From an uncultured Eggerthellaceae bacterium (lineage in GTDB: Bacteria > Actinomycetota > Coriobacteriia > Coriobacteriales > Eggerthellaceae), in contig CANOIM010000003.1 of assembly GCA_947566075.1 (NCBI GenBank), positions 62,001-126,000 of the forward strand: 64,000 bases of DNA, written 5' to 3'. Within the stretch, counting starts at the first letter, position 1; the number at the start of each line of letters is the position of its first letter. Below, in pieces: positions 57,092 through 64,000 of this stretch. The notes under the pieces are model-generated. The model was not told the origin of the DNA, did no database searches, and was given only the letters and a program-made list of their open reading frames with translations. Made by a program: the position numbers and the translations under genes.

Positions 57092-57982
57092 TTAGTCAAC
57101 CACGATCAGTTCGTATTCCTTGGAGCCATAACCCATGCGGACGGCATCATCGATGATCTTGGTGCCGTGCTTGGAATCGACCCGCTCCAGGAAGTGTTCA
57201 CGGCCTGGATCATCAGAGTTCTTCACCGCGTCTATGCAGGCTTGGTCAATGGCCACTGGATCCAGTGATGCGAAGATGCCGATATCTGCCATGCAGGGGT
57301 CTTCGGCCACCGCGCAGCAATCGCAATCTACTGATAGATTGCAGGCGATGTTCACGAAGGCCAGATTGCTTCCAAAGTGGTTAACCACCGTCTCAGCCGC
57401 CTCAGCCATGGCTTCGATGAAATCATCCTGCTCAGCATGCTTGTCCCAAAAATCTCCCTGATTCAGGGACTGAGCACCAGTGTGGATGTTCACCTTGCCC
57501 TGATTGGATGCGCACCCGATGGAGAGCTGCTTGAGCGCCCCGCCAAAGCCACCCATGGGATGCCCCTTGAAGTGGGAGAGCACCAGCATGGAGGCGTAGT
57601 TCGCCAGATGGCCGCCTACGCGGTTCTCCTTCAGCACGCGTCCATTCTCAATGGGGAAGATGATGTCAGTGGAAGGCCCTTCGGCATCCATGATGTCAAC
57701 GGGGAACACCTCAGACCAGCCATGGGCAGCCATCAGCTTCTCATGCTTTTCAGTGGTGTCTCGTTCCCCATCATAAGCGGTGTTGCATTCTACGATGGTG
57801 CCATCTACTTCCTTCACCATGGGGATCATGAATTCCGGCCGCAGGTAGTTCTGATTGCCTTCCTCGCCAGAATGCACCTTCACAGCCACTTTGCCGGGCA
57901 GCTTCACGCCCAGCTTCTCATAGAGGCGCACGACGTTCTCAGGGGTTATATCCTTCGTGAAAAAGACTTGGGGCTTCGCCAT
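57092..57982 (-). CDS. DUF362 domain-containing protein
   Basis: The ATG at 57982 (MAKPQVFFTKD) follows AAGGAG on the minus strand and gives 296 residues; a longer frame would add 21 unrelated residues. Blocks typical of DUF362 are VAVKVHSGEEGNQNYLRPEF, SHFKGHPMGGFGGALKQLS and a Cys-rich part (CNLSVDCDCCAVAEDPC) followed by DPVAIDQACID. The Cys set might bind iron-sulfur or another metal, but the classical ferredoxin spacing is not present. DUF362 proteins are common in anaerobes; the biochemical role is unknown to me. Confidence 0.85.
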   Translation of the reverse strand: MAKPQVFFTKDITPENVVRLYEKLGVKLPGKVAVKVHSGEEGNQNYLRPEFMIPMVKEVDGTIVECNTAYDGERDTTEKHEKLMAAHGWSEVFPVDIMDAEGPSTDIIFPIENGRVLKENRVGGHLANYASMLVLSHFKGHPMGGFGGALKQLSIGCASNQGKVNIHTGAQSLNQGDFWDKHAEQDDFIEAMAEAAETVVNHFGSNLAFVNIACNLSVDCDCCAVAEDPCMADIGIFASLDPVAIDQACIDAVKNSDDPGREHFLERVDSKHGTKIIDDAVRMGYGSKEYELIVVD

Positions 57983-58098
57983 GGGCGGCTCCTTCCGCGT
58001 GATGCTTGCATTGCAAGCCATGATACCCCTTGAACCCAGCTTCAAGGCAAACTGCCCCCTGCGGTGCAGGGGGCAGCCATGGGTCAGCGACCGTTCGA

Positions 58099-59670
58099 TC
58101 AGTGGTCGTTCATGTTGAAGGCGTTCTTCATGGTCACCGTGCGCTGATCCAGCACCGTGCCCAGCAGATCCTTCGTTTGGGCTTGGATCTTGTCCATGAG
58201 CGCCTGGTTCGCAGCCGCCAATTGGCTGAGGACCGTGGGGTCATCCATGGCATCCAGATCAACGGTGCCTTCCTTCGCCATCTGCATGAGCTTGGCATCC
58301 GTCTCATGCAATGACTGATAACCCTGGGCCATGGTGTTCAGCCGATAGCCCTGGATGGATTCGTAGCTTTCGAAGAACTGTGGATCAGCCAAACCGGCTA
58401 TCAGGCGGTTGTTCCAGTAGAGGCTGTCAGTGGTCACTTGGGCCGGAGTGTTCACATAGGCGGGCAGCTGCTTCACGTTCGCGTATAGAGCGCAAGCCGT
58501 GTTGAAGGGGCCAGAAGCCGGTGCGAACCAATGCACGCCGCGTAGGGCCTTCGGCGCATTCCCGCGGATGCACAGCACAGAGCATTCTGAGGTGCGGTCT
58601 ATGCCCACATAGCGGTACTGATGACGGCTCTCAGGCGTTCCCTTGGTGCCGTAGGGGTCATATTCAGTACCGTCATAGGTGGTGCCCAGCCAATCTTTCA
58701 CGTCTGAAGCGGAGAGCTTCTTGTCAGGACGCATGGCCCAGGGGATATCCAGGCTCTCAGGGCCGAATTCGGGCGCGGGCCCCTGGAAGCGCGGATCAGA
58801 GGGGGTCAGGCGGCTGCACAGGAACCACTTGCGCGGCGCGTTATACAGCTGGTCTAGCCAGGTGTAGGTAGAGAACGCAATGCGGGCATTGAAGTAGCGG
58901 GGAAGCCCTTGGACCGTTTCTCCGGCATCAGCCTCATGCTGGGGCATATCCATGAGGAGGTCATGTTCCTTGATCCATTGGGCCAGATCAGCGCTGCACA
59001 TATAGTCATGCTGGTCACCCAGGGCATCCGCCAGGTCAAAATGATCGATGCCCTGACGGTTGGGCTGCACCACATAGCAGTCATCGGGCACGCGGCGGGC
59101 GATCCAATGGTGACCGCCGATGTTCTCCCAGTACCATACATCCTTCTCATCTCCGAAGGCCACACCGTTGGTCTCATAGGTGCCATACCGCTCTACCAGC
59201 ATCCCCAGACGCTCAACGCCTTCCCGGGCGCTTTTGATGTAGGGCAGCGTGATGGTGGGGAGGTTCTCTTCGCCAATGCCGCCGGGAATCTCAGGCTGGT
59301 AGCCAGCTTCACCGGGCTTGCCCTTGGCAGGCTGGTAGCACACCAAGGGGTCAGCTCCGAGCACGCGCGCATTCGCAGAGATGGTTTCCGTAGAGCTCAT
59401 GGAAACGTTCGCCGCGTTGATGCCCGTCTCAGCCCAAACACCATTCGAAGGGTCTGCATTCGGCGTGCAGGTATAGCGCAGGGGGTTGTCAGGCAGCTCT
59501 ATGGTCAGGTGGCTGGCCACGCCCGTATAGGTGCGCGGCTGGTCTTCGGGATTGACCACGATCAGCTTCTTAGGATCGAACGAGAAGTCTTCGCCGTCTT
59601 CGTTGCGGGCGACGATGGTGGAACCATCATTGGTGGCCAAACGGCCAACGAGCAGAGTTGTGCATGCCAT
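58099..59670 (-). CDS. C69-family dipeptidase
   Basis: The ATG at 59670 (MACTTLLVGRLATNDGST) follows an AAGGAGA site and gives 523 residues. C69/PepD enzymes are Ntn hydrolases whose catalytic Cys becomes N-terminal; here it is Cys3 of MACTT. The family segments ARNEDGEDF near 20-28 and FGDEKDVWYWENIGGHHW near 165 are present. It cleaves dipeptides, supplying amino acids, in line with the neighbouring permeases. Lack of an export signal points to a cytosolic enzyme. Confidence 0.9.
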   Translation of the reverse strand: MACTTLLVGRLATNDGSTIVARNEDGEDFSFDPKKLIVVNPEDQPRTYTGVASHLTIELPDNPLRYTCTPNADPSNGVWAETGINAANVSMSSTETISANARVLGADPLVCYQPAKGKPGEAGYQPEIPGGIGEENLPTITLPYIKSAREGVERLGMLVERYGTYETNGVAFGDEKDVWYWENIGGHHWIARRVPDDCYVVQPNRQGIDHFDLADALGDQHDYMCSADLAQWIKEHDLLMDMPQHEADAGETVQGLPRYFNARIAFSTYTWLDQLYNAPRKWFLCSRLTPSDPRFQGPAPEFGPESLDIPWAMRPDKKLSASDVKDWLGTTYDGTEYDPYGTKGTPESRHQYRYVGIDRTSECSVLCIRGNAPKALRGVHWFAPASGPFNTACALYANVKQLPAYVNTPAQVTTDSLYWNNRLIAGLADPQFFESYESIQGYRLNTMAQGYQSLHETDAKLMQMAKEGTVDLDAMDDPTVLSQLAAANQALMDKIQAQTKDLLGTVLDQRTVTMKNAFNMNDH

Positions 59671-60043
59671 GGGGATCTCCTTTTTCTGGGGCGCATCGTG
59701 CTTTCGATATACACCGCCCGGGGGTTCTCTGGCTGCGAGCCGTGGGTTTGTTGGCAAACGGAAAGGAAGGCGTTGCTCGTGTCCATGAAGGCCTCAAAGG
59801 GATTGCGTCGCCCGGAAAACTATAGCTTTACGCGGCGGCAACAGAGGGGGTGCACCTGTCTTGCCCAAAGGGGATGGGGATATTTTTAAGCAGACGTGAT
59901 GCAAGCTCTGTCTTGACAGCATCTCACGAACTGCGGGAATGATGGGGGCTCTCAGGGGGTATCACGACAAGAAGCAACGCGGGCGAAGGGCGAATAGCAG
60001 TCCATTCTGTCCGCGAATAGGCCCATCGATCGAAAGCGAGGGG
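59671..60043. promoter_or_regulatory. Divergent promoter region between dipeptidase and permease
   Basis: The 373-base gap holds a consensus -35 TTGACA (59913-59918) for the rightward permease gene, with a poor -10 (GAATGA) about 18 bases on. Nothing else is recognisable. Confidence 0.35.
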
Positions 60044-62260
60044 ATGGCAATGACTGCTAAGCAAGGGTCAACGTCGGCGAAGCCTACGTCACCCGCCAAG
60101 AATCCGGGTACCTACATCTCACTGATGGCTTTGGTGATGATGAATGTGACCATCATTGGCAGCGTGGCCAATGATGTACAGCAGGCCTACTACGGCTTGT
60201 CTTCTGTCACGCTCTTCATCATCGGCGCCATCGTGTTCTTCCTGCCCACCGGCTTGGTTGCGGCTGAGCTGGCCAGCGGCTGGGGGCAACGCGGTGGCAT
60301 CTTCCGCTGGGTGGGCGAGGCTTTAGGTCCAGGACTTGCCTTCACCTGCTTGCTCATCCTCTGGTTCCAGACCTCCATCAACTTCGGCATGGGCGTGGCC
60401 TCGGCTTCAGCCACCATCGGCTTCTACACGCCTGATTGGGACTGGGCCGTTCAGTTCATGAATCACCCCCAGAATCAGTTCTTCATCATCTTGGCATGGT
60501 TGGCCTACTATTGGGGCCTTACCTTCATATCCACCAAGGGTGTCAAGGCTTTTGCGCGCCTGACGAAGTACGGCGTCATCATCGGCACCTTCATCCCGCT
60601 GGCCTTCATCGTCATCTTCACGGTGGTCTGGCTGGCCCAAGGCAACGTTTCCAACGTCACGCCAAGCCCTGAGGCGTTCAATCCCTTCTCAAGCGGCTTC
60701 AGCCTCACCAACCTGGCCCTGGCGGCGGGCGTGTTCTTCAGCTTCGCGGGCATTGATATGAACGCTGCTCACATCAAGCAGCTGAAGAAGCCCCAGAAGG
60801 AGTTCCCGCTTTCCATCTTCATTGCCATGATCTTGACGTTGATCATCTTCATCGCCGGTACGGTATGCATCGCCATCGTCACGCCGAAGCAGGATATGAA
60901 CCTGGTCTATGGCCTGTACCAAACCTACAAGATCTTGGGCGCCACCTTCAACTGCCCCTGGATCTATGTGGCCTTCGTGTGGGTTGGCTTGGGTGCGTCC
61001 ATGGCATCGTTGATCACCAATATGGCTGGCCCGTCGTTCATGCTGGGTCAGGCAGGCCGTTCCGGTTTCCTGCCCAAGTTCATGCAGAACAATAACAAGC
61101 ATGGCATGCCCAGCCGTCTGATGTACATCCAGATGGGCTTCATGACCGTTGTTGCCTTCCTGGCTTTCCTGATCCCGAACATCGAGGGCTTCGTAGTCTT
61201 GATCACCCAGGCCATCACCATCCTGTACATGATGTACTACGTGCTGATGTTCATCTCGTTCCTGAAGCTGCGCAGTGATCAGCCGAACCGGCCACGTTTA
61301 TTCCGGGTGCCGGGCGGAACCGTGGGCGCTTGGGTCGTAGCAGGCGTTGGCCTTCTGGCGTGCCTCTTCGGCATCGTGTTGGCCATCATCCCACCGGCCC
61401 AGGTGGCCGAAGAAGTGGGCAGCCCCGTTACCTACGTGGTGGTCATCCTAGCTATCATCGTGGTCACCTTCGGCATCTGCTTCTCCGTGTACCAGGCTTC
61501 CAAGAAGCATGATTGGGTTGACCCGAACAACGTGTTCGCACCCTTCACCTGGCAGCTGGAAGGCTTGAAGAAGCCGGGCAAGGTGCTCTCTAATGTTCCT
61601 TCTGAGATGATGAGCGAAGGCCAGAACCCCATGGGCATGCCCGTGAAGAAGCTCTGGGACCCCAACGAGCAGATCGTGCTGCCCGAGGAATACATCCCCG
61701 GCAAGCATCATCCCACGTCTCCGGCTATCGCCGCCGGTGATGATCCAGCAGCCTTGAATCATCCCGTGAAGACCAACGGCGTTGCCAACACTGCCATAGC
61801 CGTGCCCATGAGCCAACCGGCGCTCATATCCAAGAAGGCGGGTATCGGCACTGCGGCCAGCGCGGGCGTGAAAGACCCAGAGGCGGCGCGCAAGGCCGAA
61901 GAATCCGTAGAGGTGCAGCTCTCAGCTAATGTGCCTCCGGCTCCTGCGGCCGAGGTAGAGGCCGTGAAGATCCCCACTGACGTTACGGCGGATGCGGCTG
62001 CAGCCACCAAGGCAGAGCATGAGGCTTTAGCCAAGGAGAAGCAGGCTGAGGCAGACGTGAAGCGCTACGCCACCGAAGCGAAGGCCTATGAGGACCAAGT
62101 AGAAGCAGACAGCGCTCTCTTGGCCGCCGAACGCCAGGTAAAGGAAGCCACCGCCGCGGCTGAGCAGGCCAAGAAGACGGGTGCCACCCCTGAAAGCAGT
62201 GCTCCCGCTGGAGCGGAACCCCAAGGGGATGCTGCTGACGGCACGAAGCCTACTCGCTAA
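60044..62260 (+). CDS. GadC-like APC amino-acid antiporter with long C-terminal tail
   Basis: The ATG at 60044 (or 60050) follows GCGAGGGG; the longer open frame from 59939 is not needed. The 738-residue protein has about 12 membrane segments in residues 20-500. The start of the core, MMNVTIIGSVANDVQQAYYG then GLVAAELASGWGQRGGIFRWV, closely recalls the glutamate/GABA antiporter group of the APC superfamily. The final roughly 200 residues are hydrophilic and Ala/Glu/Lys-rich, with a predicted coiled coil (EALAKEKQAEADVKRYA), far longer than the usual C-terminal plug. The substrate is probably an amino acid or its decarboxylation product. Confidence 0.87.
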   Translation: MAMTAKQGSTSAKPTSPAKNPGTYISLMALVMMNVTIIGSVANDVQQAYYGLSSVTLFIIGAIVFFLPTGLVAAELASGWGQRGGIFRWVGEALGPGLAFTCLLILWFQTSINFGMGVASASATIGFYTPDWDWAVQFMNHPQNQFFIILAWLAYYWGLTFISTKGVKAFARLTKYGVIIGTFIPLAFIVIFTVVWLAQGNVSNVTPSPEAFNPFSSGFSLTNLALAAGVFFSFAGIDMNAAHIKQLKKPQKEFPLSIFIAMILTLIIFIAGTVCIAIVTPKQDMNLVYGLYQTYKILGATFNCPWIYVAFVWVGLGASMASLITNMAGPSFMLGQAGRSGFLPKFMQNNNKHGMPSRLMYIQMGFMTVVAFLAFLIPNIEGFVVLITQAITILYMMYYVLMFISFLKLRSDQPNRPRLFRVPGGTVGAWVVAGVGLLACLFGIVLAIIPPAQVAEEVGSPVTYVVVILAIIVVTFGICFSVYQASKKHDWVDPNNVFAPFTWQLEGLKKPGKVLSNVPSEMMSEGQNPMGMPVKKLWDPNEQIVLPEEYIPGKHHPTSPAIAAGDDPAALNHPVKTNGVANTAIAVPMSQPALISKKAGIGTAASAGVKDPEAARKAEESVEVQLSANVPPAPAAEVEAVKIPTDVTADAAAATKAEHEALAKEKQAEADVKRYATEAKAYEDQVEADSALLAAERQVKEATAAAEQAKKTGATPESSAPAGAEPQGDAADGTKPTR

Positions 62261-62273
62261 TGCTGATACAGGT

Positions 62274-62300
62274 GAGCCGCGCCAATGCTTGGCGCGGCTC
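62274..62300 (+). promoter_or_regulatory. Intercistronic hairpin between permeases
   Basis: GAGCCGCGCCA and TGGCGCGGCTC form an 11-base-pair perfect stem with a 5-base loop. No T run follows, so it may stabilise mRNA ends or attenuate the downstream permease rather than terminate fully. Confidence 0.55.
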
Positions 62301-62324
62301 CCACGGGGATAAGAGGTGTTCGAA

Positions 62325-63821
62325 ATGACAGACAACAACATCAAAGCTACACCAGCGAAGGCCACTGCAGCGGCAGCGCCGGTCAAGGCTTCAGCTGATC
62401 CGGGTGCGGCCGATCGCATGTCCATGCCTGAGAACAACGGCACCACAGTGACCAAGCCCACGGTGGCCACCCAGCAGAAGCAGGGTGACACGTTCAAGGC
62501 CACGCTCACCGTGAAGGATATGGTGGTGTGGGGGCTGATCACCATGGTTCCCATTTCCCCCATGGCCGTTTACGGTGGTGTGTTCGCTGATTCTGGCGGC
62601 ATGCCCACCTTGGCATTCATCATCGGCTTCGTGGCCGTGTTGTTCAGCGTGTTCTCGTTCGGCATCATGATCCAGCACTTCCCGTCATCGGGCTCCATCT
62701 TCACCTATGTGAGCCACGTGTTCGGGAAGATGCCCGGCTTCATAGCTGGCTGGCTCATGCTCTTGCAATATCTGGTCAGTCCGGCCATGGTGTATCTCAT
62801 CGCCGCCATCGCCATCCATAGCATGTTGCCGGATGTGCCCATCCTGGCATTGTGCTTCGGGTTCCTTGCCATCGTGGCCATCGTGTCGCTCATAGGCATG
62901 AAGACAGCCATGGTGGTGAACAAGGTGGCCCTGGTGGCCCAGCTGGTCATCTTGGCATTGTTCGTGGTGTTCGGCATCATGTTCGTGGTGCAGCACCCCG
63001 AAAGCGCCAGCTTCTCACCGGAGAACCTGTTCAATCCCGCCAAGTTCGAACTGGGCGGCACCATGTCGGCTGTGTCTCTGGCGGTCATGTCCTACGTGGG
63101 CTTCGGTGCCATAGCCACGTTGACCCAGGAAGCCAAGGATCCCAAGCACGGGCCGTCCCGCGCTATGATGGTCATGGCCATCCTGCTGTGCGTGCTCTAC
63201 GTGCTGCAGTGCTTCATCGCCACGTGCATTGACCCATCCGGCGCTGCCTTCGCAGGCAATACTGACAACGCGTTCTACGTGGTGGCCAAGATGGCTGCAG
63301 GCCCCTGGCTGATGATCGTCTGCGCCGTGGGCGTTGCTTTGGCCCAGGGCGTGTTCACCGCCATAGCCCAACAGAACTCCATCGCGTTCGTCATGTTCAC
63401 CATGGCCAAGGGTGGGTGCCTGCCGAAGTTCATGGCCAAGATGAACAAGCGCACCAACTCTCCGCTGAACGCCGTGCTCTTCATCATCTGCCTATCCATC
63501 GTGCTGCCGCTGATCTTCCAGTTCAGCGGCATCAATATGAATACCGTGGTGAAGATCTCCAACTTCGGTGCGCTTTCCACTTACACCCTGCTGAACCTGG
63601 CGGTCATCGTGTTCTGCTGGATCCAGCTGAAGGAGCGCAAGGGCGTCAAGGCCGTGCTCATGCACCTGGTATTCCCGGCCCTGGGCGCCGCCGTGTGCTT
63701 CGCCATCATGCTTTCGGTGGGCACCGTGGCCCTCAGCGTGGGCGCCGTGTTCATCGTCATAGGCATCATCTACTACCTGGTGTTGACGAAGGTGATGCAC
63801 CGTCAGATCAACCTAGGGTGA
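62325..63821 (+). CDS. APC-family amino-acid/amine permease
   Basis: ATG 62325 is preferred over GTG 62316, as AAGAGG is better spaced. The 498-residue protein has a polar N-terminal tail of about 55 residues rich in Ala, Lys and Thr, then about 12 membrane segments starting with DMVVWGLITMVPISPMAVYG. GSIFTYVSHVFGKMPGFIAGW and SYVGFGAIATLTQEAKDPKHG are typical of the PuuP-like polyamine/amino-acid importer branch. The substrate is not certain. It lies between the GadC-like gene and another gene with a similar polar N-terminus. Confidence 0.87.
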   Translation: MTDNNIKATPAKATAAAAPVKASADPGAADRMSMPENNGTTVTKPTVATQQKQGDTFKATLTVKDMVVWGLITMVPISPMAVYGGVFADSGGMPTLAFIIGFVAVLFSVFSFGIMIQHFPSSGSIFTYVSHVFGKMPGFIAGWLMLLQYLVSPAMVYLIAAIAIHSMLPDVPILALCFGFLAIVAIVSLIGMKTAMVVNKVALVAQLVILALFVVFGIMFVVQHPESASFSPENLFNPAKFELGGTMSAVSLAVMSYVGFGAIATLTQEAKDPKHGPSRAMMVMAILLCVLYVLQCFIATCIDPSGAAFAGNTDNAFYVVAKMAAGPWLMIVCAVGVALAQGVFTAIAQQNSIAFVMFTMAKGGCLPKFMAKMNKRTNSPLNAVLFIICLSIVLPLIFQFSGINMNTVVKISNFGALSTYTLLNLAVIVFCWIQLKERKGVKAVLMHLVFPALGAAVCFAIMLSVGTVALSVGAVFIVIGIIYYLVLTKVMHRQINLG

Positions 63822-63895
63822 TATCGCAGGCATCCTGTCTGCGTGAGTCATAGCACGCAACGAAACCGATCAAAAGCAGGGGAAAGGAACCCATC

Positions 63896-64000
63896 ATGAC
63901 TGAAGAGAAAACGATGCAGACCCCAACATTCACCGTGACCATAGGGAATGGGGCTGCGAACCAGGCTGCGGAAGCGAAGATCCCCCAGCCTGCCAGCAAG
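63896..64000 (+). CDS. Start of a gene cut by window end, possibly another permease
   Basis: The ATG at 63896 follows AGGGGAAAGG. The 35 visible residues (MTEEKTMQTPTFTVTIGNGA and on) are polar and Ala/Thr/Lys-rich, like the N-terminal tails of the two preceding permeases. The gene runs off the window, so its product is a guess from context. Confidence 0.55.
   Translation, partial: MTEEKTMQTPTFTVTIGNGAANQAAEAKIPQPASK

Overview
The window looks like chromosome of a high-GC Gram-positive gut anaerobe, most probably a member of the class Coriobacteriia (Eggerthella/Slackia-like). This is inferred from gene content: clpC with a CIRCE operator, ispD-ispF-cysS, DUF362 and C69 dipeptidase genes beside amino-acid permeases, LPxTG-type and SipW-dependent surface proteins, and dense overlapping genes with many GTG starts. 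No rRNA, tRNA, CRISPR array, integrase or transposase was seen.

Layout. (1) Bases 1-15037 are a mixed accessory region: a cut-off hypothetical gene, two metallophosphoesterases, a YARHG-domain membrane protein, an amidase lipoprotein, a small alarmone synthetase, a translationally coupled three-gene cassette of lower GC (STAND NTPase with TPR-like tail, cupin-Nudix fusion, HD-domain protein), a WYL regulator, a tandem CbxX-type AAA+ ATPase, and a zinc-ribbon membrane gene broken by a frameshift in an A7 tract. (2) Bases 15068-21686 are housekeeping: Ppx/GppA phosphatase divergent from CIRCE-controlled clpC, then ispD, ispF, cysS. (3) Bases 21802-29969 hold a PARG-like (TIGR02452) protein and a signalling block: a PAS-GGDEF cyclase, a REC-HD-GYP-PAS-GGDEF protein, an Hpt protein and a large Cache hybrid histidine kinase with two receivers. 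Together they could form a phosphorelay controlling cyclic-di-GMP.

(4) Bases 30176-56986 are a cell-surface island and the most interesting part. A five-gene operon (large beta-helix adhesin; TasA/CalY-like protein; second SipW-type exported protein; LPQTGD-anchored protein; MucBP-like protein with a C-terminal membrane anchor) occurs twice, as copy A (30176-37097) and copy B (46311-53401), in the same order. Copy B ends with a SipW-type signal peptidase gene that may serve both copies. Between them lie a wHTH regulator, small membrane proteins, a glucosaminidase-NlpC/P60 wall hydrolase, a transglutaminase-like lipoprotein and a reduced type IV pilus/type II secretion locus (GspF/PilC-like protein, four small single-TM proteins, one PilT-like ATPase). 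A further InlB-repeat surface protein closes the island.

(5) Bases 57092-64000 carry DUF362, a C69 dipeptidase, and two complete APC amino-acid/amine permeases followed by the start of another gene, which suggests peptide and amino-acid metabolism. A palindromic repeat of about 30 bases per arm occurs, whole or in part, at four gene ends (about 21.7, 30.0, 54.0 and 57.05 kb).
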